A DNA stretch of 64,000 bases from Streptomyces sp. NBC_00190. GTDB lineage: Bacteria > Actinomycetota > Actinomycetes > Streptomycetales > Streptomycetaceae. Location: assembly GCF_036203305.1 (NCBI RefSeq), contig NZ_CP108131.1, forward strand, positions 3,534,001 to 3,598,000, in the 5' to 3' direction. A program made the translations under genes and the position numbers. Under the pieces are notes generated by a model. The model saw nothing but the letters and a program-made list of their open reading frames with translations, did not search any database and had not been told where the DNA came from. Each line of letters opens with the position of its first letter. Positions within the stretch are counted from its first letter, which is position 1. Positions 31,193 to 40,075 of this stretch are shown piece by piece.

Positions 31193-34117
31193 TCAGCCGA
31201 CGCGCGTCAGCTTGCTGCCGATGCCCGGCGCGGCGAGGTCGCTCTGCAGGGCCACCGGCACCTTCACCTGGCTCGCGCCCTCGCCGACGGTCAGTACGCC
31301 GATCTCGGTGCCGGCCGTGGCGGTCTGCGGGATCTTGCTGCCTCCGTCGGCGAGCTTCACGTCCACGGTGAGGCCGGCCCAGCCGACCGCCTGGACGTCG
31401 GCGGTGGCGACGACCGGGGTCCGGCCGCCGAGGCCGTCGTCCACGTAGCCGACCACCTCGCCCTTCTTCACGACGGGCGCGCCGTCGAGGGACTTCTGGG
31501 TGGCGATCATCAGCTGCCTGCTCGCGGCGACGACGCTGTCGATGATCGGCGGCTTGTGCTGACCGAGGACGGCTCCGACGATCAGCTGGTTGGTCTTGCC
31601 GACCTTCTTCTGGGCGGCGAAGAGGAGGTTTCCGCCGGCCTTGGTCGTCGTACCGGTCTTGATGCCGAGTGAGTCGTTGGCCGGGACGAGGCCGTTCCAG
31701 TTCCGCCAGGACTTGCCCGACGGGTCGGTCCAGTTGGGCTTCTTCGTGATCTCGAGCAGCGTCTCGATCTCCACCAGCTTCAGGCCCAGCTTGACCTGGT
31801 CCTCGGCGGTGCTCACCGTGGTCGCGTCCAGGCCCGAGGGGTCCGTGTACGTGGTGTTCTTCATGCCGAGTTCCTTGGCGGTGTCGTTCATCTTCTTGAC
31901 GAACGCCTCCTGGGAACCGGAGTCCCAGCGCGCCAGCAGCCGCGCGATGTTGTTGGCCGACGGGATCATGAGGGCGGCGATCGCGTCGTACTCCGAGATC
32001 TTCTCGCCCTCCTTGACCGTGTCGAGGGTGGACTCGTTGTCGGTCGAGTTGTTCTTCTTGCCCTCGGTCTCGGCGGTCTTGTCGATGTCGATCAAGGCGC
32101 CCTGCTCACCCTTCTTGATGGGGTGGTCGCGCAGGATGATGTACGCCGTCATCGACTTGGTGACGCTCGCGATCGGCACCGGCTTCTGCTCGCCGGACTG
32201 GCCGAGCGTGCCGAGGCCGGCGGCGGCCATGTAGGCCTGGCCCTCACTGGGCCAGGGCAGGTCGGGCTTGGAGCCGCCGAAGGTGTACTGGGACTTCGCG
32301 GTCATCACGAGCTTCGGCTGGGGCAGGGGGCGCACCAGCTGCACGACGGCCAGGATGATCGCGAGGAGCACGACGAGCGGGAAGTAGATCTTGAACCGCC
32401 GGATCGCGGTGCGGAGCGGGCTCGGCGGCGGGGGCGGGTTGTTCGTGAGGTCCGCCAGCATGTCGAGCGGCGGCCTGGGGGGCAGGGGCTGCTGGGTGGT
32501 CCGCTCCGCGCGGTCCATCGCGGGCGCGGACGGGGAGCCGGACGCGGGGCCGGACGCGGGCGCCGGGACCTTCGGGGCCGGGGCCTTCGGGGCCGGGGCC
32601 TTCGGGGCGGGCGCCTTCGCGGCCGGAGCCTCCGGAGCAGGGGCCTTCGCGGCCGGGGCCCCCTGAGCCGGGGTCTTCGGAGCCGGGGTCTTCGCGGCCG
32701 GGGTCTTCGGAGCCGGGGTCTCGGCCGGCTTCGGCTTCGGCTGCTGCCCGGGCTCGTCGGTCCGCAGCGGCACGAAGGTGCTGGCCTTCGGCGCCGCCGC
32801 GGCGGAGTCGGCAGCGGCGGGCTTCACGGCCCGGAAGACGGCGGTGCGCTCGCTGTCGGCCGACTCGTCGGCGGGGGCGGCCGTCGGCTCGGCCGGACCG
32901 GAATCGGCGGCCGGCTTCGGCTTCACCGCACGGAACACGGCGGTGCGCTCGCTGTCGGCGGAATCCGCGTCGGAATCCACCTTCGGAATCCGGAACACCC
33001 CGGTCCGCTCACGCGGAGCGGGCTCCTTGACGGACTCGCCCTCGGAAGCGGAATCGGAGGCGGAGGCGGAAGCCGAAGCGGAATCAGCCTTCGGCTTCAC
33101 GGCCCGGAAGACGGCGGTGCGCGCGCTGTCGGCCGGCTCCTCGGCAGGAGCAGACTTCGGGGCCGCCGAACCGGCATCGCCGGACCCGTTGCCCGGGGTC
33201 TCCTTCGAACCGGCCGGAGCGGAATCGGCAGCGGCCGACTTCGCGACCCGGAAGACGGCGGTGCGCTCGCTGCCGGCCGGCTCCTCGGCAGGAGCAGACT
33301 TCGGGGCCGCCGAACCGGCATCGCCGGACCGGTCGCCCGGGGTCTCCTTCGAACCGGCCGGAGCGGAATCGGCAGCGGCCGACTTCGCGACCCGGAAGAC
33401 GGCGGTGCGCTCGCTGCCGGCCGACTCGTCGGCAGGGGCAGCCTTCGGCTCGGCCGAACCGGAATCCGCAGGCCGCTTGGCGGCAGCCGGCTTCGCGGCC
33501 CGGAAGACGGCCGTGCGCTCACCGTCGGCCGACCCGTCGGTCACGGCGGGCTTCTGCTCGGCCGAAGCGGAATCCGCGGGCCGGGCGGCAGGGGCCGCCT
33601 TCCGGGCCGGGGTCTCCTTCGGCGCAGCCGAATCAGAATCGGCCGGCTGCTCGACGGCGGCAGGCTTCTCGGCCGCCGGGGCAGCCTTCGGCTCCGCCGG
33701 AGCGGAATCGGCAGGCCGGTCGGCCGGGGCCGGCTTCGGCTCGGCCGGACCCGAAGCGGAATCAGCGGGCTTCGGTGCCGAACCCGAATCCGCCGTCTCG
33801 GCCTCGCCGTCGGCCTCGCCGTCACCATCCGAAGCCGAGGCCGACTCCGCCCGTACGGAGGACCCCGCGGAGTCGGGGTCCGGCGACGAACTCGCCGCCC
33901 CGCTCCCCCGTTCCGGGGCCCGGTCCTCCTCGGAGGCCTTCTCCTCGGACGTGGCGACCCACGCCGCCACCACGTCCCGCAGCGCATCCCGCTCAGCGGC
34001 GGGGGCCTCGGGATCCCGCGGCCTGAACACCGAAAGCCTCGGGTCACCCTCCGCGGAGGTCGACGCCGCCCCCGGCGTTCCTTCATCAACCGACTTGTCG
34101 GGGGACTCGCCCGCCAC
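31193..34117 (-). CDS. S11 D-alanyl-D-alanine carboxypeptidase with long repeat-rich N-terminal extension
   Basis: The 974-aa protein has a C-terminal S11 peptidase domain with SVTK (Ser651), the SAN triad in PSANNIARLL and KTG in GIKTGTTTKAGG, which trims peptidoglycan stem peptides outside the cell. A single membrane helix lies at about 575-593 (FPLVVLLAIILAVVQLV). Before it is a cytoplasmic, disordered Ala/Pro/Glu/Lys-rich region of about 570 residues with seven RTxVFR motifs and AP-rich tails. I chose the GTG at 34117 (VAGESPDKS) because GGAGGAACTG precedes it; ATG 34132 and GTG 34141 are longer options. Usual S11 enzymes have 300-450 residues. Confidence 0.88.
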   Translation of the reverse strand: MAGESPDKSVDEGTPGAASTSAEGDPRLSVFRPRDPEAPAAERDALRDVVAAWVATSEEKASEEDRAPERGSGAASSSPDPDSAGSSVRAESASASDGDGEADGEAETADSGSAPKPADSASGPAEPKPAPADRPADSAPAEPKAAPAAEKPAAVEQPADSDSAAPKETPARKAAPAARPADSASAEQKPAVTDGSADGERTAVFRAAKPAAAKRPADSGSAEPKAAPADESAGSERTAVFRVAKSAAADSAPAGSKETPGDRSGDAGSAAPKSAPAEEPAGSERTAVFRVAKSAAADSAPAGSKETPGNGSGDAGSAAPKSAPAEEPADSARTAVFRAVKPKADSASASASASDSASEGESVKEPAPRERTGVFRIPKVDSDADSADSERTAVFRAVKPKPAADSGPAEPTAAPADESADSERTAVFRAVKPAAADSAAAAPKASTFVPLRTDEPGQQPKPKPAETPAPKTPAAKTPAPKTPAQGAPAAKAPAPEAPAAKAPAPKAPAPKAPAPKVPAPASGPASGSPSAPAMDRAERTTQQPLPPRPPLDMLADLTNNPPPPPSPLRTAIRRFKIYFPLVVLLAIILAVVQLVRPLPQPKLVMTAKSQYTFGGSKPDLPWPSEGQAYMAAAGLGTLGQSGEQKPVPIASVTKSMTAYIILRDHPIKKGEQGALIDIDKTAETEGKKNNSTDNESTLDTVKEGEKISEYDAIAALMIPSANNIARLLARWDSGSQEAFVKKMNDTAKELGMKNTTYTDPSGLDATTVSTAEDQVKLGLKLVEIETLLEITKKPNWTDPSGKSWRNWNGLVPANDSLGIKTGTTTKAGGNLLFAAQKKVGKTNQLIVGAVLGQHKPPIIDSVVAASRQLMIATQKSLDGAPVVKKGEVVGYVDDGLGGRTPVVATADVQAVGWAGLTVDVKLADGGSKIPQTATAGTEIGVLTVGEGASQVKVPVALQSDLAAPGIGSKLTRVG
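33131..33418. repeat. Two near-identical 144-bp tandem repeats inside the carboxypeptidase gene
   Basis: Units 33131-33274 and 33275-33418 differ at only about three bases, and a more diverged third unit begins at 33419. Each encodes 48 residues containing one SERTAVFRVAK motif. The period is a multiple of three, so copy number can change without a frameshift. Confidence 0.9.
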
Positions 34118-34304
34118 CAGTTCCTCCTCCATCGCCGCCACGTCCGGCTGTCCGAATGTCTAACAGTGTCCCGTCTAGGGGGCATCGCCCACGTGCTAGA
34201 CGAGAACGACATAGCTGCGGGTTCCCCCACAAAGCGGCCACGCGCTCTCGACAGATGAATGTGAGAGGCGTCACCCTGTCACTCATCCACGCGGGGAGGC
34301 ATGG

Positions 34305-35039
34305 ATGGGCAGGAGCCGCAGAACAATTCCGGAGGAGCTTCTGTTGCTCGCTTTGGACCCGGCCACGGGTACCACGGCGCAGCCGCAGTCGCTCGACCTC
34401 GGCCTGGCCGGGGCACAGCTAGTGGAGCTGGCTCTGGCAGGACGGATAGCCCCTGACGGGGATCGTATCGCCGTGGTGATGCCACGGCCGACAGGAGATC
34501 CGACTCTGGACTCCGCACTGGAACTGCTGCGCAGGCGCGGCAGTCCGGTACGGGCCGTCCACTGGATCGGTGGACCCCGGCTGGGGCTCCGCCAGATTTA
34601 CCTCGCCCACCTGGAGCGCTGCGGCATGGTCCACGCCGTCGCGGGACAGATGTGCGGGGTGCTGCCGACGACTCGCTACCAGGCGACGGACACGGCGATC
34701 AGCCGGGAGATCCGTGCCCGGCTCGACAGTGCGATCCGCACCGGCGTACCGCCGGACCCGCGGACCGCGGCGCTTGCCGCGCTGGCCCACGCGGTCGGAC
34801 TCGGCAAGCACCTGTACCCCGGCAACGAGGGGCGGTCGTCCAGGTCCCGGCTGCGGGACCTGATCCGGCACGACCCGATGGGCGGACTCGTGGCGCATGC
34901 CGTGATGGACGTCCAGAACGGTGTGGCCGCACAGCCGCGCCGTGACCGCGCACCGGCACCGCCGGCCCGTGCCACGGCGAGCAGCGTCCCGCTGCAGCCG
35001 CGCCGGACCGGTGCGATGGCCCGCGCGGCCGCGCACTGA
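34305..35039 (+). CDS. GPP34 (GOLPH3/Vps74-like) family protein
   Basis: The 244-aa protein matches the actinobacterial GPP34 family: TIPEELLLLALDPATGTTAQ near the N-terminus, the LAGAQLVELALAGRI helix, and a helical C-terminal region. Eukaryotic GOLPH3 binds phosphoinositides; the bacterial role is not settled, though a membrane-associated function is often suggested. Two ATGs sit together; the second (34305) is in this frame, with GGGGAGG just upstream. A Pro/Arg-rich tail (residues 205-244) is probably disordered. Confidence 0.85.
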   Translation: MGRSRRTIPEELLLLALDPATGTTAQPQSLDLGLAGAQLVELALAGRIAPDGDRIAVVMPRPTGDPTLDSALELLRRRGSPVRAVHWIGGPRLGLRQIYLAHLERCGMVHAVAGQMCGVLPTTRYQATDTAISREIRARLDSAIRTGVPPDPRTAALAALAHAVGLGKHLYPGNEGRSSRSRLRDLIRHDPMGGLVAHAVMDVQNGVAAQPRRDRAPAPPARATASSVPLQPRRTGAMARAAAH

Positions 35040-35262
35040 TCCACCCGCTCCACCGCATTGCCATCGCCGTAACCGACGTCCGCGAAGACCCGGTTCGGGA
35101 GCCGCCAGCGCGCGGGGTGACGAGGCCATCACACGGGCCGCGTCGCCCCGCGCGTCTGTTTTCCCGGCCGTTCCCCAGCGGTGGCGCCCGCTTCGGTGGC
35201 AGTCTGCTCGACATCAGACACGCAGAGAGACCGCGACAGAAGAAGGCGGAGGTGCCGTTCAC

Positions 35263-36147
35263 GTGGCGTCCAATGTCAATCCCACCGTCCGACGCCGCCG
35301 ACTGGGCATGGAGTTGCGCAAGCTCCGCGAGGACAAGGGCATGACGGCCGAGCAGGTCGCCGAGCGCCTGCTCGTCTCCCAGTCCAAGATCAGCAGGCTG
35401 GAGAACGGCCGCCGTTCCATCAGCCAGCGCGACGTACGCGACCTGTGCGAGGTGTACGAGGTGGAGGACCTCCGGCTGGTGGACTCGCTCATGCAGATGG
35501 CCAAGGATTCCCGCCAGCAGGGCTGGTGGCACGCCTTCGGAGACATCCCGTACAGCGTCTACATCGGCCTGGAGACGGATGCCGCGAGCCTGCGCACCTA
35601 CGAACCGCTGGTCATCCCGGGGCTGCTCCAGACCACGGAGTACGCCCAGGCCCTCGTCCGCGGCGCGTGGCCGGAGACCGCTCCGGCGGACGTGGAGAAG
35701 CGCGTCCAGGTCCGGATGCACCGCCAGAAGCGGCTCTCCGAGACGGACAACAACAACCCGGAGCTCGGACCGCTGCGCCTGTGGGCGGTGATCGACGAGG
35801 CCGCGCTGCGCCGGTGCGTGGGCGACGCCCAGCTGATGACCCGGCAGCTCGAGTACTTGATAAAGCAGTCGGAGCAGCCCCACGTCACGGTGCAGGTGAT
35901 GCCGTTCTCGCTGGGGGCGCACCCCGGCGTCAACGGCCAGTACGCCATCCTGGAATTCCCGGACGCGTCCGACTCGACCGTGGTCTACATCGAGGGCGTG
36001 ACGAGCGACCTGTACCTGGAGAAGGCCAACGACGTGCAGAAGTACAGCGTGATGTACGAGCACCTGCGCGCCCAGGCCCTCAACGTCGGCCAGACGCGGG
36101 AGTTCATCTCGGGGATCATCGACCACTACGCGGGCGAAGGCGAGTAA
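35263..36147 (+). CDS. Scr1-type helix-turn-helix regulator (DUF5753)
   Basis: The 294-aa protein has an N-terminal XRE-type HTH (about residues 13-65, LGMELRKLREDKGMTAEQVAERLLVSQSKISRLENG) and a C-terminal DUF5753/Scr1 domain starting near IPYSVYIGLETDAASLRTYEPLVIPGLLQT. Such proteins include WhiJ-like developmental regulators of Streptomyces and are nearly always next to a DUF397 protein, as here. The GTG at 35263 is favoured by homologues that begin MASNVNPTVRRRR; GGAGG lies somewhat far upstream. Confidence 0.9.
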   Translation: MASNVNPTVRRRRLGMELRKLREDKGMTAEQVAERLLVSQSKISRLENGRRSISQRDVRDLCEVYEVEDLRLVDSLMQMAKDSRQQGWWHAFGDIPYSVYIGLETDAASLRTYEPLVIPGLLQTTEYAQALVRGAWPETAPADVEKRVQVRMHRQKRLSETDNNNPELGPLRLWAVIDEAALRRCVGDAQLMTRQLEYLIKQSEQPHVTVQVMPFSLGAHPGVNGQYAILEFPDASDSTVVYIEGVTSDLYLEKANDVQKYSVMYEHLRAQALNVGQTREFISGIIDHYAGEGE

Positions 36148-36359
36148 ATCAGCCGGAAACAGGGCGAGTCCGGGAGGGCGGCGCGGCGGGTCGGCACGGT
36201 ACACCGTCACTCCCCGGCCACATAAGCCCTGACTGGAATATGCCACTCGGTCGGGTGAACGGCTCCTTCACCTATCAGGAGCTGCGGGTAGCGTCGATCA
36301 CGTCAGCCGGACAAGTGGCCGACACGCCAGCAGAACTACTCGCTGAACCGGAGAGAAAC

Positions 36360-36569
36360 ATGGCTATTCGCCAGGGCGCCACGGACAACTGGACCAAGTC
36401 CTCCTATTCCGCCAACGGAGCCTGCGTCGAGGTCAAGTCCCCCGTCATGGAGGCCATCGCGGTCCGTGACTCGAAGGTGCAGGACGGCCCGTCCCTCACC
36501 TTCGCGCCCGGCTCCTGGACCTCGTTCGTCGACGGTGTCAGCGAGGGCCGGCTGGGACGTCTAGCCTGA
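36360..36569 (+). CDS. DUF397 protein, partner of the Scr1-type regulator
   Basis: This 69-aa DUF397 protein contains the family pattern WTKSSYSANGACVEVKSP...IAVRDSKVQDGPSLTFAPGSW. It lies 212 bp after the regulator gene, on the same strand, with its own ribosome site (GGAGAGAAAC). DUF397/HTH pairs behave as sporulation or antibiotic-control switches in Streptomyces, somewhat like toxin-antitoxin pairs; the partnership here is inferred from adjacency. Confidence 0.9.
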   Translation: MAIRQGATDNWTKSSYSANGACVEVKSPVMEAIAVRDSKVQDGPSLTFAPGSWTSFVDGVSEGRLGRLA

Positions 36570-36742
36570 ACGTCACTGCAGACGCCCCAGCCGCCACGGA
36601 TCAGCCGTCGGCACCACCGGGCCGTCCGAACTTCCGCAGTACTGACTAGAGCCCTCTCGACTGGCCGCCGTCCTGGCCGAGGGGGCTCGGCCACGTCCGG
36701 GCGCACCCGGGTGCGGCCACCTCAGCCGGCCACCTCAGCCGG

Positions 36743-37627
36743 TCACCTCAGCTGGTCGACGTACCGGTCCGTCCCCGGGACCGTGGGGATGAACGGCGCG
36801 ACCAGCTCCACCCGTCCCAGCCCCGCCTCCGCGACCTCGGCGTCCAGCCCCTGGAAGTGGCCCCAGCAGGCAGGCTCCCGGGGGTCCTGCTCCAGGAACC
36901 ACAGCAGCGTGAGGCGGGTGTCGACCCCCTCGACCTGCTTGACGTACGTCATCCGGTCACCGGGCAGCGGCGTGGGCCGGAAGACCGTCACCATCGCGGC
37001 CGGAGAGCCGTGCAGCCGCCCGGGCAGGGCGCGTGCGCGCAGCCACTCCAGCAGTTCGGCCCGCTGCTCGGGGCCTTCGGCGTCGACGACCTGCACGACG
37101 AGGCCCGCGTACGGGTGGTCGAGGGCGTGGAAGTCGCGCGGGCCGGCGGCGCCGTCGCGGTAGACGGTGGCCTCGTGGTCCTGGAAGGCCGTGAACACGT
37201 GGGTACGGTCCTGGTAGACCCGGCCGTCGCGGTTCAGGCGCTTGTTGATGCCGACGGTCCACTTCATGTGCTCGTCGTAGCGGCCCTCGGTGACCCAGTA
37301 CGTCGATATGTAGCAGCCGGCGGTGACCGGCTGGGCGACGGCCGACTTCTCGGGGTAGCGCAGCTCCTGGAGCTCGCGGGTGGCCACCCAGCGGCGGCCC
37401 GCGTACATCCAGGGCATGGCCATCGCGCCGGCGTAGTAGTGGTCGTCCTCGTACCAGCGGTTGTACGCGTACTCGTGCCCCGGGTGCGGCTCCACCATGG
37501 TGATCAGCGCATGGCCGGGGCGGACGCCGTAGGGGCCGACGGCCGCGAGAGCGGCGTAGTCGTCGGCGCGGGTGTCCTGCTGCGGCTGACGGTCCTGGGG
37601 CCGTCGGCCCTGCTCTCCTGTCGTCAT
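36743..37627 (-). CDS. Dimeric alpha/beta-barrel-like protein of unknown function
   Basis: The 294-aa protein may contain two ferredoxin-like halves of the EthD/ABM type. The first has PGHALITMVEPHPGHEYAYNRWYEDDHYYAGAMAMPWMYAGRRW, with the usual NxWYxxxH pattern, and the second is near HGSPAAMVTVFRPTPLPG. No signal peptide or membrane helix is present. Family members are often small-molecule monooxygenases or stress proteins, but no catalytic evidence is visible. It is transcribed divergently from the aminotransferase gene. Confidence 0.55.
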   Translation of the reverse strand: MTTGEQGRRPQDRQPQQDTRADDYAALAAVGPYGVRPGHALITMVEPHPGHEYAYNRWYEDDHYYAGAMAMPWMYAGRRWVATRELQELRYPEKSAVAQPVTAGCYISTYWVTEGRYDEHMKWTVGINKRLNRDGRVYQDRTHVFTAFQDHEATVYRDGAAGPRDFHALDHPYAGLVVQVVDAEGPEQRAELLEWLRARALPGRLHGSPAAMVTVFRPTPLPGDRMTYVKQVEGVDTRLTLLWFLEQDPREPACWGHFQGLDAEVAEAGLGRVELVAPFIPTVPGTDRYVDQLR

Positions 37628-37756
37628 GGGACCGGTCTAGCTGATATGCCGTCAGATGGGGAGGGGCCGGGGCCGGTTCACGACGTGACATACATACGTG
37701 CCACCTGCATCTTTCCGGGGCTACGATGCGCGCACCCGACTCCCCAAGGAGCTCCC

Positions 37757-38983
37757 GTGCCCGCTGAAGCCGCCCTTTCCGCCGCCGTGTCGGCGCCGCC
37801 CGCGTTCGCCGCGCGTGCCACCTCGGTGGAGAGTTCGTCCGTACGCCAGATCCTCGCGCTCACCGCACGCCCCGGGATCATCTCCTTCGCCGGCGGCCTC
37901 CCCGCCCCGGAGCTCTTCGACACCGAGGGGCTGCGGACCGCGTACGACGCCGCCTTCACGGACTCCGCGCGGCGGGCGCTGCAGTACTCGACGACCGAGG
38001 GGGCGCCGGAGCTGCGCGCCGCCGTCGCGCAGCGGGCGACGGCGCGGGGGCTGGCGACGGCCGTGGACGACGTGATCGTCACCTCGGGCTCCCAGCAGGC
38101 CCTCACGCTCATCACGAGCGCCCTGATAGAGCCCGGGGACGTGGTCCTCGTCGAGAACCCCACCTACCTGGCGGCGCTCCAGTGCTTCGCACTGGCCGGG
38201 GCGCGGGTGGTGGCCGTGCCCTGCGACGACGAGGGCATCATCCCCGAGGCCCTGGCCGAGGCCGTCGTACGGGAACGCCCCAAGCTGCTCTACACGATCC
38301 CCACCTTCCAGAACCCGACGGGCCGCACCCTGCCGGGGGACCGGCGGGCGGAGGTGGCGAGGACGGCGGCACGCCTCGGACTGTGGCTGGTCGAGGACGA
38401 TCCGTACGGGGAACTGCGCTACGAGGGCGCGGAGGTCCCCTGGCTGGCGGCCCACCCGGGGGCGGAGGACCGCACGGCGCTGCTCGGCAGCTTCTCCAAG
38501 ATCATGGCGCCGGGGCTGCGACTGGGCTGGCTGCGGGCCCCGGCGGCGCTGCTGCGGGCCGCGGTGATCGCGAAGCAGGCGGCCGACCTGCACACGTCGA
38601 CGGTGGACCAGCTGGCCGCGGCCCGCTACCTGGCCACGACGGACCTGGACACCCACGTGGACACGGTCCGCGCCGCCTACCGGCCGCGCCGCGACGCCCT
38701 GTTGGCGGGCCTGTCCGACGTCCTCCCGGCGGGCTCCGAGTGGAACCGCCCGGAGGGCGGCATGTTCGTCTGGGCCCGCCTCCCGGAGGGCCACGACGCG
38801 ACGGCCCTCCTGAAGACGGCCATCGCCCACGAGGTCGCCTTCGTGCCGGGCTCCTCCTTCTTCACCGGCCCCCCGGACCCCCGCACCCTGCGCCTGTCGT
38901 TCACGACGCACACGCCGCAGGAGATCTCGCAGGGCGTGGCCCGCCTGGGCGCAGCACTGACGGAACACGGGGGCCGGTGGTAG
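37757..38983 (+). CDS. PLP-dependent class I/II aminotransferase (aminoadipate/LysN-like)
   Basis: The 408-aa enzyme shows IISFAGGLPAPELFD near the N-terminus, TSGSQQALTLI, the aspartate motif in LWLVEDDPYGELRY, and the PLP lysine in GSFSKIMAPGLRLGW (about residue 250). This is the fold type I subgroup of 2-aminoadipate and aromatic or branched-chain aminotransferases that lacks the GntR HTH of MocR proteins. The GTG start follows AAGGAG. It is monocistronic as far as can be seen, and the exact amino donor is not determinable. Confidence 0.9.
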   Translation: MPAEAALSAAVSAPPAFAARATSVESSSVRQILALTARPGIISFAGGLPAPELFDTEGLRTAYDAAFTDSARRALQYSTTEGAPELRAAVAQRATARGLATAVDDVIVTSGSQQALTLITSALIEPGDVVLVENPTYLAALQCFALAGARVVAVPCDDEGIIPEALAEAVVRERPKLLYTIPTFQNPTGRTLPGDRRAEVARTAARLGLWLVEDDPYGELRYEGAEVPWLAAHPGAEDRTALLGSFSKIMAPGLRLGWLRAPAALLRAAVIAKQAADLHTSTVDQLAAARYLATTDLDTHVDTVRAAYRPRRDALLAGLSDVLPAGSEWNRPEGGMFVWARLPEGHDATALLKTAIAHEVAFVPGSSFFTGPPDPRTLRLSFTTHTPQEISQGVARLGAALTEHGGRW

Positions 38984-39008
38984 CGGCGGCGGACCGTTCC
39001 CCGCGCCG

Positions 39009-40004
39009 TCACGGGCAGGCCGTGGCCGGGTCGTCGTGGACGAGGGCGCAGATCATCTGCGCCCCGCGCCGGTGCTCGGGGTACGCGGCGAGGAGCTCGG
39101 CCTCGAAGTCGTTCCACTGGCGCGTGATCTCGGCGGCGGCCCCGGCCGTGGCGCGGCGGAAGTTGTCGCCCGTCTTCGAGCGGGCGGACGCGGCGGTGTC
39201 CTTGTTCAGGTCGCGGTTGTGCGAGACGCGGCCGTCGCAGTCGGCGGGCTTGAAGCCGGTGGAGTCGACGTCGGGGTAGCAGCCGGTGGCGAGGTCCGCG
39301 GGGATGTGCTCCCGCGCCTCCCGGGTCCAGTCGGCGTCCTTCATCGCGCTGTAGCGGCGGATGTCGAGGAACGGCGCCACGTCCGTACGCTCCAGGCCGG
39401 GCGGGTTGGCGGGGCCGACCGGACCGGGGGCCGGCCGGTCGCTCCAGTTGGAGTGCGCGTAGAAGTCCTCGATCTGGTGCCAGCCGCGGCCCAGCTGTTC
39501 GATGAGGACGCACTTGGCCCGCCCGGGCTTCTCCTCCCACGTGCAGGGTGAGGAGAGGTCGCTCTGGTCGGCGCGCACCTTGCCGTCTGCGTCGACGAGG
39601 CCGTCGGCGGCCCGGACCGCGCTCCGGAAGCGGGCGACGGAGGTGCGGACGCAGGCGAGGAGCTCGGTGGTGGCCTCGTCCCGGGTGCGGGGGTAGCCGG
39701 GGGCGTGGCGGGGGTCGAGGTAGTCGGCGTTGTCGCAGTGCAGGGGTCCGACGTCGAAGTAGGGACGGCGGTCGTTGGCGTTGATCGCCCCCAGGTGGGC
39801 GTCGGACATCTCGGCCAGCGTCCTGGGCTGCCAGGGCAGGGCGGCCCGGGTGATGTCCTCGTGGTTGTCACCGGTGAAGGCACGGGCGGGACCGGCCGGC
39901 CCGGCGGCCAGAGCGGCCGCGAGGAAGGCCGCGACAGCCGCGAAGGCCGTCCGCGGCGGCCCGGGCGGCGGACGGCGGGACACACGGGGCGCCTTGACGG
40001 CCAT
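39009..40004 (-). CDS. Secreted Het-C/CinY-like zinc-phospholipase-fold protein
   Basis: The 331-aa protein has a signal peptide (RTAFAAVAAFLAAALAAGPAGPARA, cut near residue 42). The mature part carries FTGDNHEDITRAAL, CDNADYL and RGWHQIEDFYAHSNW, the HxxxDFxAHSNW pattern of Het-C and zinc-dependent phospholipase C-like proteins, suggesting a metal-dependent hydrolase. Similar proteins (CinY-type) occur near some RiPP clusters, but none is adjacent here. Paired cysteines suggest disulfides. Substrate unknown. Confidence 0.7.
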   Translation of the reverse strand: MAVKAPRVSRRPPPGPPRTAFAAVAAFLAAALAAGPAGPARAFTGDNHEDITRAALPWQPRTLAEMSDAHLGAINANDRRPYFDVGPLHCDNADYLDPRHAPGYPRTRDEATTELLACVRTSVARFRSAVRAADGLVDADGKVRADQSDLSSPCTWEEKPGRAKCVLIEQLGRGWHQIEDFYAHSNWSDRPAPGPVGPANPPGLERTDVAPFLDIRRYSAMKDADWTREAREHIPADLATGCYPDVDSTGFKPADCDGRVSHNRDLNKDTAASARSKTGDNFRRATAGAAAEITRQWNDFEAELLAAYPEHRRGAQMICALVHDDPATACP

Positions 40005-40075
40005 GCCTCCATGCTGCGCGCCCGGCCCCGGACCCGCATTCCACGCGGGCTGCGGGCTGCGGGCTGCGGCCCGGG

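Noticed and set aside
32120..34258. Plus-strand frames rich in Gly/Arg/Leu opposite the carboxypeptidase gene
   Set aside because: They are antisense shadows of the repeat-coding region; the minus strand carries the catalytic motifs and a proper ribosome site.
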